Positions 43,739-52,892 of a stretch of DNA of 64,000 nt are shown piece after piece. The position numbers and the translations under genes were made by a program. The first letter of the stretch is position 1; each line of letters opens with the position of its first letter. Source of the DNA: Streptomyces pinistramenti (GTDB lineage: Bacteria; Actinomycetota; Actinomycetes; Streptomycetales; Streptomycetaceae); contig NZ_JAJCXB010000034.1 of NCBI RefSeq assembly GCF_020564935.1, forward strand, positions 1 through 64,000, written 5' to 3'. The notes under the pieces were generated by a model that was not told the DNA's origin, searched no databases, and was given only the letters and a program-made list of their open reading frames with translations.

Positions 43739-46225
43739 TCATCTTGACCGAGCGTGTTCCAGGTTCGTGCGCGCGGCTCTCGTTACGGGGTGATCCTCGC
43801 CCAGGACGCGAAGGCTGTCGGTCAGGGTGTGCTCGAAGAGGGGGATGGCCTGTTCCGGGTCGCCTGCCGACTGGTAGGTGCTGGCGAGGTTGTTGCGGGT
43901 GATCAGGGTGTGGGGGTGGCCGTTACCCAGGATCCGTTCGCTGTCGGTCAGGGTGCGCTCGAAGAGGGGGATGGCCCGCTCCGGGTCGCCCGCGGCCTGG
44001 TAGGCGCCGGCGAGGTTGTTGCGGGAGGCCAGGGTGTCGGGGTGGTCGTTGCCCAGGATTCGTGCGCGGTCGGTGAGGGTGCGTTGGAGGAGGGGGATGG
44101 CCTGTTGCGGGTGGCCTGTTGATTGGTAGGCGTGGGCGAGGTTGTTGCGGGTGGTGAGGGTGTGGGGGTGGTCGTTGCCCAGGATTCGTGCGCGGTCGGT
44201 GAGGGTCTGTTGGAGGAGGGGGATGGCCTGTTCCGGGTCGCCTGCCGACTGGTAGGCGCTGGCGAGGTTGCTGCGGGCGGTCAGGGTGTCGGGGTGATCG
44301 CCACCCAGGACGCGAAGGCTGTCGGTCAGGGTCCGCTCGGACAGGGGGATGGCCCGTTGCGGGTGGCCTGCCGTCTGGTAGGCGCCGGCGAGGTTGTTGC
44401 GGGTGGTCAGGGTGTCGGGGTGGTCGTTGCCCAGGATCCGTTCGTGGTCGGTGAGGGTGTGTTGGAGGAGGGGGATGGCCTGTTGCGGGTGGCCTGTTGA
44501 TTGGTAGGCGTGGGCGAGGTTGTTGCGGGTGATCAGGGTGTGGGGGTGGTCGTTGCCCAGGACTCTGACGATGTCGGTGAGGGTGCGTTGGAGGAGGGGG
44601 ATGGCCTGTTGCGGGTGGCCTGCCGATTGGTAGGCGTGGGCGAGGTTGTTGCGGGTGATCAGGGTGTGGGGGTGGTCGTTGCCCAGGACTCTGACGATGT
44701 CGGTGAGGGTGCGTTGGAGGAGAGGGACGGCCTGTTGCAGGTCGCCTGCCGACTGGTAGGCGCCGGCGAGGTTGCTGCGGGCGGTCAGGGTGTCCGGGTG
44801 ATCGTCGCCCAGCAACCGTTGGCGGTCGTCCACAGCGCGGTGGAGATGCTGCGCGGCATGGTTGTTCATGCCCTGTTCCTGTAGGAAGGCGCCGGCTTTC
44901 AGGAGCAGGCGGGCCGTGGCCTCGACGTCATGCCGAGTGGGGGTGTGGCCGGTGAGGGCATTGGCGTGGGGCAGGAGTTCGCGGCACCGCGGCCACACCT
45001 CCGGCGTTCTCTGAGCGTGCGGGAACGCGCCTTCGAGGCGGAGGGTGGCCTGGTCGTGTGCGTGGTCGATGTCGGTGGTCTGCCGGTGGGGGTCGTCGGG
45101 GTCGGGGGTGCGGGCGAGGGTTTGGACGAGGCGGTGGATGCCGAGGGTGCCGTCGTCGGCGGTGGTGATCATGCTGTAGGCGGTCAGGCGGCCGATGGCC
45201 TTGTGCACAGCGGGGGCCGGTGCGCAGTCGTCGAGCAGGCTGCGGGGGATTCCGGTGGGTGCGTACCAGGCGATCAGGCGGAGGATGTCGCCGGCGAGCG
45301 GGGTGTCGGCGAGGCGGTCGAGGGTGAGGCGCCAGACCCGGGCGATGGTGCGTGCCGCGTCGGTGCCTTCGGCGGCCTCGGCGAACATGTGCGCCGGTGA
45401 CGCGGTGAACAGGTCCAGGTAGGCGCGGGGGGTGAGGTGGGTTTCGGCGCAGTAGGCGGCGGCCTGTTCCACGGCCAGGGGCAGGTGCCCGAGTTCCGCG
45501 CACAGCTCGGCGACGCCGTCCCGGTCGGCGGGGTGCGGATGGATGCCGGTGAAGAGGTCTACGGCCTCGGGCCGGTCGAGGACGTCGAGGCGCAGGGCGG
45601 TGGCGGTGTGGTGCCAGCCGGTGGCGCGGCGGGTGGTGATCAGGAACCGGCCGGACGGGACGCGGTCGATGAGGGGACGGATGTCGTCGGGGCGGTCGAC
45701 GTTGTCCAGGATGATCAGCCAGTCCTCGTGCGCCGCGAGCCATTGCAACGCGCGCTCGACGAGGGCTTCTTCGGGGAGTCCGATCAGGGCGGGCTGGAGG
45801 GCGCGGGCCAGTTCGGCGAGGTCGGCTTCGACGGAGGGGCGGCTGTCGGCGGTGATCCACCAGCAGGGGTTTCCGGTGAAGCGGTGGGTGGCCCAGTGGG
45901 CGGCGAGGGAGGACTTGCCGATGCCGCCCAGACCGTGCACGGCCTGGACCACGACCTCACCCGGAGCCGTAAAGGCAGCGTCGAGATGGTCGAGCTGCTC
46001 GGTCCGCCCGACGAACCCTTGCGTGCGAGGGACGTTGCTCAGGCGGGCGGGTGCGGCAACGTCAGCGAGGGGTCCGTACGCCTCCGGCGGCAGGACGACG
46101 CCGTGCTCGATGTGCTGCGCGACGGAGTTGATGAGGTCGCGGCCGGCGGCATTCGCGCCTCTGCTCGCCTCAACCCGGGACGCGGGGGCGGCATCAACCT
46201 CCCGGCCGCGGCCGAACAGCGGCAT
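43739..46225 (-). CDS. NLR-like protein: NB-ARC ATPase with kinesin-light-chain-type TPRs
   Basis: 828 residues. A short N-terminal motif (residues 21-40, SRGANAAGRDLINSVAQHIE) is followed by a STAND ATPase: FVGRTEQLDHLDAAF, Walker A VHGLGGIGKSSLAAHWATH (98-106), Walker B WLIILDNVDRP (169-178), RFLITTRRATGW and ELGHLPLAVEQAAAYC. Residues about 470-828 are nine or so 42-residue TPRs of the pattern HPDTLTTRNNLAGAYQ plus AGHPQQAIPLLQRTLTD. Such NLR-like proteins oligomerise on sensing a ligand through the repeats and act through an N-terminal signalling region. The start overlaps the stop of a small membrane-protein gene that carries the same GxNAAG motif, implying a signalling pair. Confidence 0.9.
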   Translation of the reverse strand: MPLFGRGREVDAAPASRVEASRGANAAGRDLINSVAQHIEHGVVLPPEAYGPLADVAAPARLSNVPRTQGFVGRTEQLDHLDAAFTAPGEVVVQAVHGLGGIGKSSLAAHWATHRFTGNPCWWITADSRPSVEADLAELARALQPALIGLPEEALVERALQWLAAHEDWLIILDNVDRPDDIRPLIDRVPSGRFLITTRRATGWHHTATALRLDVLDRPEAVDLFTGIHPHPADRDGVAELCAELGHLPLAVEQAAAYCAETHLTPRAYLDLFTASPAHMFAEAAEGTDAARTIARVWRLTLDRLADTPLAGDILRLIAWYAPTGIPRSLLDDCAPAPAVHKAIGRLTAYSMITTADDGTLGIHRLVQTLARTPDPDDPHRQTTDIDHAHDQATLRLEGAFPHAQRTPEVWPRCRELLPHANALTGHTPTRHDVEATARLLLKAGAFLQEQGMNNHAAQHLHRAVDDRQRLLGDDHPDTLTARSNLAGAYQSAGDLQQAVPLLQRTLTDIVRVLGNDHPHTLITRNNLAHAYQSAGHPQQAIPLLQRTLTDIVRVLGNDHPHTLITRNNLAHAYQSTGHPQQAIPLLQHTLTDHERILGNDHPDTLTTRNNLAGAYQTAGHPQRAIPLSERTLTDSLRVLGGDHPDTLTARSNLASAYQSAGDPEQAIPLLQQTLTDRARILGNDHPHTLTTRNNLAHAYQSTGHPQQAIPLLQRTLTDRARILGNDHPDTLASRNNLAGAYQAAGDPERAIPLFERTLTDSERILGNGHPHTLITRNNLASTYQSAGDPEQAIPLFEHTLTDSLRVLGEDHPVTRAARTNLEHARSR
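43760..44850. repeat. Near-identical 126-bp coding repeats (TPR array)
   Basis: About nine tandem units of 126 bp encode the TPRs. Some neighbouring units are almost identical over long stretches, for example the block around 44515-44580 and the block around 44641-44706, which suggests recent unit duplication or gene conversion. Confidence 0.85.
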
Positions 46226-46608
46226 CAAGGACCCCGGTGTGCGGTGGTGCCTTCGATGTCCCCGCCTGCCGCGTTGGACCCACCGCTCGCCGAGATCCCC
46301 CCACCCGGTTGTGACGGGGCGGGGGGAGTGGGGGCGCTGTCGTGAGCTGCGGCGTTGCGGATGCTCCCGCCGGCGGCGTTCGAACCGCCCTGCGCAGCCA
46401 CCCGGGCGGCAGGCGCCGTCGCAGGGGTGCGGACCAGGGCGTAGACCGATACGGCCAGCGAGATGAGCCCCGCCACCGACCCTGCCACGCTGCCGAGTTG
46501 GTCGGCCGTGCCCAGATCCCCGACCACCGCCAGCACCGTCAACGCGACCGCGGCCACCGCTCCCGCAACCGCCAACGACCACCACGCCGTGCGCTGCCAC
46601 CCCGTCAT
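46225..46608 (-). CDS. Small membrane protein with repeated GSNAAGG motifs
   Basis: 127 residues from the ATG at 46608. Two hydrophobic segments (residues about 10-30 and 41-60) are followed by a Gly/Ala/Asn-rich tail holding two copies of one motif: QGGSNAAGGSIRNAAAHD (72-89) and SGGSNAAGGDIEGTTAHRG (108-126). The stop overlaps the start of the NLR-like gene (ATGA). The NLR N-terminus carries a matching motif, GANAAGRDL. Bacterial NLR genes often have adjacent effectors sharing a short amyloid-forming motif. A membrane effector activated by motif templating is therefore plausible but inferred. Confidence 0.75.
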   Translation of the reverse strand: MTGWQRTAWWSLAVAGAVAAVALTVLAVVGDLGTADQLGSVAGSVAGLISLAVSVYALVRTPATAPAARVAAQGGSNAAGGSIRNAAAHDSAPTPPAPSQPGGGISASGGSNAAGGDIEGTTAHRGP

Positions 46609-46814
46609 ACCTGCATCATCACACCGTGGGCCATGAACAGACCCCGGATCGCGCCAAGACGGGTACCGATCTCCACCGGTGTCCTCCGGCGGGTGCTGGA
46701 GGACACGATCGCCCGCTCTCGACATCGCACCGCTGTGTGCGAACGGCAGCTGGGGAGGTGGGCGTGGGGCGTCCATGGCTGGGATAGTGGAGGCCGTCAG
46801 GTGGGGAGCGGGAC

Positions 46815-47153
46815 GTGAGCGACGGTGTGGGCGATTACTGGGTGATCGAGGTGGCTCAGCCCATCGTGGTGTGGGGTGTTGACCCGACGGCGGAGACAGC
46901 TTACGAAGCGGTTTCGCAGGAGGGGAGCGTCCCCGTCAGCCCGCACGTGCCTGCCCGCGGTGGGGCACCGTTGCGCTGTCCGCAGTGCGATGCCGACCGG
47001 GGGTGGACGGCAATGGGCGCGTGGGACGATCCGGTGCGGCTGGTCTGCCCGGCCGGCCACGGCTGGACCCCGTGGGGGGATCAGCCGGCCCGGGGGCGGG
47101 AGTTGATGCAGGAGTTGATCCTGGCCAGCGGCATCGAGGCATACCGCGCATAG
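46815..47153 (+). CDS. Hypothetical protein with CxxC and C-H cluster
   Basis: 112 residues from a GTG at 46815 preceded by GGGGAGCGGGAC. It contains PLRCPQCDADRGWTAMGAWD and RLVCPAGHGWTPWGDQPARG, a likely zinc ribbon (CPxC...CPxGH). It diverges from the small membrane protein of the NLR pair. No family recognised; it resembles generic Streptomyces zinc-ribbon proteins. Confidence 0.65.
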   Translation: MSDGVGDYWVIEVAQPIVVWGVDPTAETAYEAVSQEGSVPVSPHVPARGGAPLRCPQCDADRGWTAMGAWDDPVRLVCPAGHGWTPWGDQPARGRELMQELILASGIEAYRA

Positions 47154-47325
47154 CCGACCGGCCATCGTGGCGGCAAGAGCTGCTACCAGCCGTTACCACC
47201 CACATGACGTGCCGGGAGCGGACGCACTCCTCCTGCGCCATCGTGGGGCGGGCCGGGGCTGGTCCCGGAGGGCGGTGGTGTCCATCGTGCTCCGTGCGTC
47301 GGCTGTCGGTCGGGTGCGGCCGTGC

Positions 47326-48486
47326 TCACGGCTGCGGAGCGGCGCCGTCCGGGAGGAACTGCGCGGCCTTGATGGACAGTTGCTGCCGTAGGTACGTCTC
47401 GGCGTCGCCGGGGCGCATCCGGGCCAGCGTGACCAGGGCGGTGAGGGCGACGTCCGCGACCTCGGCGTGCACGTCGCCCCAGGTGGAGGCGGGCTTGCGG
47501 GGGTTGGTGCCGCGCGCGCCGATGACCGCCTGCGCTGCTTCCCCGGTCTCCTCGGCGATCTTCAGGATCTGTAGCGTCCACTGCTCCGGCTCGCTCAGTC
47601 CCCGCTCCTCGTCGTGCGTGGTGAACCGCCGGGCGAGCCGCCGGATGGTCGCCGCGAAGGAAGCATCCATGGTCGCCACGGAAGAGGCATCCACGGGAAG
47701 CGCGCTGTCGCGGGGCCCGCCCGGGAAGTGCTCCTTGCCGGAGGCGCAGGCGCCGTGCTCTGCCGCGTGCCGGAGCACCAGCTCGCGGGTCGGGCCGCAC
47801 ATCACCAGCCGGTCCAGCATCTCCGGGGCGAACCAGCGCAACTGCACCCCTTCGGTCAGACCGACCCCGTCGGCGTCACCGCTCCAGCGCGCGGTGTACA
47901 CCTGGACGGGCACGCACAGCCCGTCGGCGCCGACTGCCTTGTCCACGGCGAGGGGCTCCAGGTCCAGTGGACCGATCCCCGGGGCTTCCTCGGCCAGTTC
48001 GCGCCGGATCGTGTCGAGCGGCGACTGGTCCTGCGGTTCACGGCCGCCGCCCAGCAGCGCCCAGGAACCCGGTTCCCAGATGTGGGGATAGTTGTCGCGC
48101 AGGTGCAGCAGATACCGGCCCGCATCGTCAAAGATCATCGCCGAGGCGTTCACCGGCCGCGGCCGGCCGTCGAGCCCGCCGTTCAGCAGCTTCGCCCGGA
48201 GCGCCGGCGAGCCGACCTGGCCGAAGGAGCGCCATTCAGCTCCCGAGACCTCCTCGTCCTGGAGGGCGATCCCGGGTTCTTCGTGGGCCAGGTAGAAGAC
48301 GAACCGGAAGTCGTAGTGCCGGTGAGCGGGCTCGCCCCTGGCCGGGGCCGCGTCGATGTCGACCGGGGTGTCGAGCAGTTGCGGGGTCAGGCACAGATCG
48401 CCGGGCTGGATCCCGGCCTCTTCGCCCACCTCTCGCAGGGCTGTGGCGAGCAGCGTCGTATCGGTCGGCTCGACGTGGCCGCCGGG
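47326..48486 (-). pseudogene. 3' part of a split Nudix-Nudix-MazG gene
   Basis: 387 codons that begin inside the first Nudix box (PGGHVEPTDTTLLATALREV, GEEAGI). They continue through a second Nudix domain (RYLLHLRDNYPHIWEPGSWA, LGGGREPQDQSPLDTIRREL, AEEAPGI) and end in a MazG-like domain (EQWTLQILKIAEETGEAAQA, DVHAEVADVALTAL). The first 75 codons of the gene lie at 56259-56483, beyond a 7.77-kb insertion; joining the parts restores HHRASGLTLTPGGHVEP in frame, 461 residues. The frame runs on into the element for 60 codons, so a truncated second-Nudix/MazG product might still be made. Three nucleotide-pool domains in one chain is uncommon. Confidence 0.85.
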
Positions 48487-48491
48487 GCCCC

Positions 48492-48508
48492 CGCGCGGGT
48501 TCGTGGAA
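48492..48508. repeat. Left terminal inverted repeat of the element
   Basis: CGCGCGGGTTCGTGGAA matches the reverse complement of 56233-56249 at 16 of 17 positions. It lies five bases inside the point where the Nudix reading frame is broken. Confidence 0.8.
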
Positions 48509-48749
48509 TCTTGGAGGGTGTGAGCGAGAAACACGCGCGTCAGGTTCTGCAGAGTAGTCGAGGCTGCGGTGGGTTCCTCTGGGCTTATGGCGGCGGTCAG
48601 GTGGTCATCGTCGATAATCCTGGGTGCTGTGCGGGATGGTTCGACGAGATCACTCTTCACGCTCTGTGACGATTGCAATGTTGTGGGACGTGCACGGACC
48701 GTGGTCTTAGGATGCGCGAAGACTGCATCTACTACCCGCGGGAGACAAG

Positions 48750-49652
48750 TTGAAAGAGCTGGTCTGCGTCGCGCCAGAGGTTCGGGACCGGCTCGTCGTT
48801 CGGTTCGGAGCTGACGTGCTGGCCTGGTGTGATGAGTTGCCGGCTCTCGTGGACGAACTCGCTGCCCGCTGGGATCTGACGATTGTCGCGGCAGGTGGAG
48901 GAGGCACCTCGCGGGTGTTCCGTTGCTTCACGCGGGACACCGGCGCCTCGGCGTGGCTGAAACTCACGCCGGAGCCAGAGATTGCCCGGGAGGAAGCCGA
49001 AGCTCTGCGGGCCTGGGCGAAGACGCCCTCGGTTGTCACGCTGCTGGCGCAGGATCTGGCCGTCGGGGCCCTGCTGCTGGAGGACGTGCAGCCGGGAGTT
49101 CAAGTGAGCCAGCGTGCATGGAATTTGGCCGAGGTCGCGGCGCTGCTGCGGGACCTGCGGGCCTCTGCTCCCGCGCCGGGTGAGCACTCGGCACTGGGGC
49201 TTCTCTCACACCGCGTCGACTTCGTGTTTGATTTGACCGACCGCAGGCTGGCAGCGGGCGACGTGAACGATCCGGCTGCCTCTGAGGTGCTTCGGCAGGC
49301 GCGATCGGCTGCCCTGGAACTCGCGGGCAATGGGCCTGTGGGACTCGTGCATGGTGATCTCCATCCGGCCAACGTGCTGTCTGGTCCGGGCGCCCGCATG
49401 GTGGCAATTGATCCGAGGCCGACGTGGGGCGACCCGGACTTCGACGCTGTGGACTGGGTGCTTGAAGGGGTTGCGGATCCAGCCGTGCTGGAGCAGAGGG
49501 TCGAGGAGCTGGCGGCGCTGGTTCCTGGCATGTCTCCTCGTCGTGTGCTGGGTTGGTGCCGAGCCCTGGCCGCCCTCATCGCGGTACCCAGAATGTGTGC
49601 GGGGCGGGACGACGCAGAGACTCGATTCCTCATGGCTCTGGCCGATGATTGA
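48750..49652 (+). CDS. Aminoglycoside phosphotransferase-like kinase (element cargo)
   Basis: 300 residues from a TTG at 48750 with GGGAG five bases upstream. It looks like the aminoglycoside/hydroxyurea kinase (streptomycin 6-kinase-like) group: TIVAAGGGGTSRVFRCFTRD, a Lys in SAWLKLTPEPEIAREEAEAL, then the catalytic VGLVHGDLHPANVLSGPG and the metal-binding AIDPRPTWGDPDFDAVDWVL. It is the only non-transposition gene of the element and sits at its left end. Resistance to an aminoglycoside by phosphorylation is a reasonable guess but the substrate cannot be read from sequence. Confidence 0.85.
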   Translation: MKELVCVAPEVRDRLVVRFGADVLAWCDELPALVDELAARWDLTIVAAGGGGTSRVFRCFTRDTGASAWLKLTPEPEIAREEAEALRAWAKTPSVVTLLAQDLAVGALLLEDVQPGVQVSQRAWNLAEVAALLRDLRASAPAPGEHSALGLLSHRVDFVFDLTDRRLAAGDVNDPAASEVLRQARSAALELAGNGPVGLVHGDLHPANVLSGPGARMVAIDPRPTWGDPDFDAVDWVLEGVADPAVLEQRVEELAALVPGMSPRRVLGWCRALAALIAVPRMCAGRDDAETRFLMALADD

Positions 49653-49739
49653 GTACTTCGTCGGCCTCGACCGGTCTCGTGCCACGCGGCCGTCGCGTCC
49701 GAACATGCGCAGCAGGTTGTAGGCCCGAGGCCGTTGCTG

Positions 49740-52070
49740 TCAGTGAAGCCGGTCGGGGCGCTTATCCGGATGGGCGGCGTAGATGTAGGTCAGCGCAGTG
49801 TCGGCGGTGATGCCGAACACTCGCATGAGGTGGACTGGATCGACGGTGGCGCGGGCTTCGTCGACGATGCGATCGCGTCGCAGCTGGGTGAGGTTGATGC
49901 CCAGTGGCTCGAATATGCGCCATAGGTAGAAGGCGTTGACGGGCCCGGTCTCTGCGGCGGTCTGCTGGCTGATGAACAGGTGCGGATTGCGCGTTGCGGA
50001 CCAGCGGCGGTATCGCTCGTGCAGCCACAGGTTGAGGAGGCTGACGGTGACCTCGTCGAGGTGGATGACGCGAAGTGCGTGGCGGCGCCGGATGAGCAAG
50101 CGGCTGCGGCTCACGGACAGGTCGTCGACGAGGATGCGCGTGAGTTCGCGTTGGCCGACCGCGTGGATCGCGACGAGAGCCACGGCCAGGCGATCAGCGG
50201 CTCCGGTCGCGCGGTCGATGAGCCCGGAGACCATATCGCTGGGGAGCGTGCGCGGTGGCCGTGTGGGGCCGTGAGGCACGACGATGCCGCGGGTGGGGTC
50301 GCGAAAGATGGTCTTGTTGCGCTTGAGCGTGCGGAAGATACTGCGGAGCGCGATCCCCATGTGGCGTGCCGCCTCGCCCGCTTGAGCTTCGATTGCGGCG
50401 TCGACGTCGGCCGGGGTCACCTCGCGCAGTGTCCGGTAGCGTCGCCCCCACTCGACCAGGGCCGGGTGGGCATAGGTGAGGTAGTTCCTGATCGTGGCGT
50501 AGCGGGCGTGGGGCCGGCCGTTGCGGTCTTCCCTTCGCAGCAGCACGACCCACTCTTCGATCTCTGGGACGATGCTGGACGGCAGGCTGGCGATGATGCG
50601 GTGCGAGGCATGTTCACGTGGCTCGCTCTGGCGCGCGGTATCGGGGATGACCAGGCTGTTGTCGGCCAAGAATCGCAGCACCCTGCGGGTCCGCAGTCCC
50701 ACTTCGTTGAGGAGCCTGATGTCCTGCTCGGGGATCGGGGCCGCGTTGCCGAGCCATCCGAACAGGATGCGAAGGGTTTTGGCCGCTGTGGAGAGGTTCT
50801 CGCTGCTCCAGCCGTGCTCCTGGCCGTGGCGCTTGAACCGATCCAGCATGCTGGCTGCCGCTGGTGACAAGGCATAGCTCTCCAGCGTCGTCCGCGCGTT
50901 CACCCAGTTCCGCCGGACCTTGAACAGTTCGCCTTGTCCAGGAACGAGCAGGTGGGGCGAGAGGCCGACGGACGTGCGGGCGGCGATCGCTTTCCTGTCG
51001 GTGGGGGAAGAGGGCTCGGTGCGTCGCCAGCTCAGCTGGATGGGACGTTCGGACAGCCCGACGGCGCTGTCGGCGAGCCATAGCTGGCACCAGTCGGTGC
51101 CGTGAGCGTCGATGCCCTGCTCCTGGACGTGCAGGAGACAGGTGCGGCACCAGCCATCGCGTATGGCCAGTGCAGGATGCTGACAGCGCCCACAGACGCC
51201 GGCGGAGTCAGGGCGGCTCAGTGCCCAAGCCCGGCAGGCCGCACACATCTCTGCGGTGCCGCCGAAGGCGCCGCAGAGCGCGCAGCTTCGAGGTTCGCGC
51301 CCCGCGAAGACTGTTGGCCCGCGTGGGGCCGGACGCAGCTCGCAATCCGGGTCGAGCAGTCCTGAGCGACGCAGGGCCTCGGCGGCGGCGCCGGCGAACC
51401 GCGGCATGCAGGCCAGGACGGCGTCGTCGACCAGCGTCTTGCCCTCCGCCGCGGCCAGTGCAAGGGCAAGGCGCACGACGTCGCGGGCAACCGGGAGCCA
51501 CCAGTTGGTGTAGCTGCGCTCTGCGATGAACTCGGCCAGTGCAGGCTCGACGGCGTCCAGGCCAAGGGTCGGACGGTCACGGATTCGGCTCGCGAAGTCG
51601 ATGCTGATACGTCCGCGGCACTCGAAGAGGGCAAGCTGCCCGGGAATAGCGGGCGGCAGGACGCGTGGATCGTCGGCGATCGGAGCGGGCCGCTGTGCCC
51701 GTGCCCACGTCGGGAGTTGATAACGGCCGTCGGAGTGCTTCCGGTAGGGTCCAAACGGCTGTGCCTGACGCTTGGGCAGCCCCTGGAAGATCAGAGTGAG
51801 CTGCACCGGCCGGGGGGTTGAGGGCGGGCTGAAGTACCAGTCGGCGTCAGTGGCAACGACCTCCTCGACGCAGGGCCGGCACAGGTCTTCCGGATTGACG
51901 AACCACACCCGGTCACAGCGTCGACAGGCGCCTTCGCGACGACCCGGCTTCGACCTGGTCTGGTGGCACGGCGAACAGTACGGCGGCTGCACCAGCCAGC
52001 CCCACCCCAGGCAGCCAGAGCAGTGCCCCACGCGTCCTGGTCGCTTCGGACGCTTCGGCCGTGTCCCCAT
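49740..52070 (-). CDS. Large tyrosine-recombinase-like protein with N-terminal zinc ribbons
   Basis: 776 residues from the ATG at 52070. The N-terminal 350 residues carry several Cys clusters: VGHCSGCLGWG, YCSPCH, ACRRCDRVWF, LCRPC, SCALCGAFGG, MCAACRAWAL, VCGRCQHPAL and WCRTCLLH. A SAM-like core-binding region follows (RYATIRNYLTYAHPALVEWG) and then a recombinase-type domain: AIHAVGQRELTRILVDDLSV (box I Arg), LTQLRRDRIVDEA (box II) and TYIYAAHPDK with the putative Tyr. The box II His is not in its usual place, so catalysis may depend on the partner. It begins two bases after the XRE stop. TnpB of Tn554 is the nearest functional analogue. Confidence 0.78.
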   Translation of the reverse strand: MGTRPKRPKRPGRVGHCSGCLGWGWLVQPPYCSPCHQTRSKPGRREGACRRCDRVWFVNPEDLCRPCVEEVVATDADWYFSPPSTPRPVQLTLIFQGLPKRQAQPFGPYRKHSDGRYQLPTWARAQRPAPIADDPRVLPPAIPGQLALFECRGRISIDFASRIRDRPTLGLDAVEPALAEFIAERSYTNWWLPVARDVVRLALALAAAEGKTLVDDAVLACMPRFAGAAAEALRRSGLLDPDCELRPAPRGPTVFAGREPRSCALCGAFGGTAEMCAACRAWALSRPDSAGVCGRCQHPALAIRDGWCRTCLLHVQEQGIDAHGTDWCQLWLADSAVGLSERPIQLSWRRTEPSSPTDRKAIAARTSVGLSPHLLVPGQGELFKVRRNWVNARTTLESYALSPAAASMLDRFKRHGQEHGWSSENLSTAAKTLRILFGWLGNAAPIPEQDIRLLNEVGLRTRRVLRFLADNSLVIPDTARQSEPREHASHRIIASLPSSIVPEIEEWVVLLRREDRNGRPHARYATIRNYLTYAHPALVEWGRRYRTLREVTPADVDAAIEAQAGEAARHMGIALRSIFRTLKRNKTIFRDPTRGIVVPHGPTRPPRTLPSDMVSGLIDRATGAADRLAVALVAIHAVGQRELTRILVDDLSVSRSRLLIRRRHALRVIHLDEVTVSLLNLWLHERYRRWSATRNPHLFISQQTAAETGPVNAFYLWRIFEPLGINLTQLRRDRIVDEARATVDPVHLMRVFGITADTALTYIYAAHPDKRPDRLH

Positions 52071-52072
52071 CC

Positions 52073-52408
52073 TCAGTTGGGCGGCAGTGACCGCGGCGAG
52101 CGTCCGGCGCGAGGCACCGGACGCACTGCACCGGAGCTCTCCGAGCCGACCGCCTTCGGCGTCTGCTCGACGTCGGCCGGCAACTGCACCTCGTGCGGCT
52201 CGGCCTCCAGGAGGTCGGAGACCTGGCAGCCCAGCGCGGCACACATCCGATCCAGGTCGTCCAGGCGCACCGTGACCGGCTTCCCACTCCACATCGCCGC
52301 GACCTTGCTCAGCGACGGGCTGAACCCGACCTGCCGGAACGCCACCAGCAGATCCGACGGACGCCAAATATCACGTTCCGCTGCCGCCCAGCGCAGCTTC
52401 CACTTCAC
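52073..52408 (-). CDS. Small XRE-type HTH protein of the element
   Basis: 111 residues from a GTG at 52408 with GGGGAG six bases upstream; the start overlaps the integrase stop. A Cro/CI-like HTH is seen: RPSDLLVAFRQVGFSPSLSK, VAAMWSGKPVTVRLDDLDRM and CAALGCQVSDLLEAEP. It resembles HTH_26 proteins. It may regulate the element or assist recombination, as TnpC does in Tn554. Confidence 0.82.
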   Translation of the reverse strand: MKWKLRWAAAERDIWRPSDLLVAFRQVGFSPSLSKVAAMWSGKPVTVRLDDLDRMCAALGCQVSDLLEAEPHEVQLPADVEQTPKAVGSESSGAVRPVPRAGRSPRSLPPN

Positions 52409-52799
52409 CGCAAACTCCCCTTGTCCACCTGCAGACGCTGTACCGCACGGTTGGCCGCCTGCATGCTGGCCAGCTCGGGATCTCCCTGAGCCGTTCTTAC
52501 GTATCGAACCGTGGTTGTGGTCCATTCGTGTCCAAGGACCTTTTGAACCTCCCACAGCGACATGCCCGACTCGTAGTAGTGCGTCGCGCAGGCATGCCGT
52601 AGAAGATGCGGATGCAGTCCGGACACCGGGCCGGTCAGATACCGGTCGGAGGCCCTGCCCACGGCCTTCCGGAAGGTCGACGGAGTCACTGCGGGGGCCA
52701 CCTTCACGTTGAGCATCGCGACGTTCCCTGGCAGTCGCTCCGATGGCCACACCGGCGCCAACGGGTGTTCCGGGTCGTCGCAGAACGAACCGCGAACCT
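52405..52799 (-). CDS. Tyrosine recombinase, exon 2 (after group II intron)
   Basis: The 3' exon of the integrase, joined to 55315-56107 after intron removal. It encodes VRGSFCDDPEHPLAPVWPSE and the catalytic C-terminus: HPHLLRHACATHYYESGMSL (His-x-x-Arg), EVQKVLGHEWTTTTVRYVRT (second His and the nucleophilic Tyr). The stop overlaps the XRE start (GTGA). Confidence 0.88.
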
Positions 52800-52840
52800 G
52801 TCGGGTAGGCCCCGCCCCTCTCAAGGCGAGGCCCCCCTCA

Positions 52841-52875
52841 GAACCGTGCGTGCGCCTCGTCGACGCACACGGCTC
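52841..52875 (-). ncRNA. Group II intron domain V
   Basis: The minus strand reads GAGCCGTGTGCG...CGCACGCACGGTTC with a CGAC loop region, the universal catalytic hairpin with the AGC triad. Its placement between the maturase stop and the 3' splice site is as expected. Confidence 0.9.
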
Positions 52876-52892
52876 AAGCAGATCCCCAGGGC

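Noticed and set aside
43760..44850. Long DNA repeats as a satellite or CRISPR array
   Set aside because: The 126-bp period matches 42-residue TPRs in one long frame, so the repeats are coding.
48492..48678. 450-residue Nudix-MazG protein starting at 48678
   Set aside because: Residues 1-60 of that frame derive from the mobile element end; the genuine N-terminus is at 56483, so the long frame is a chimera.
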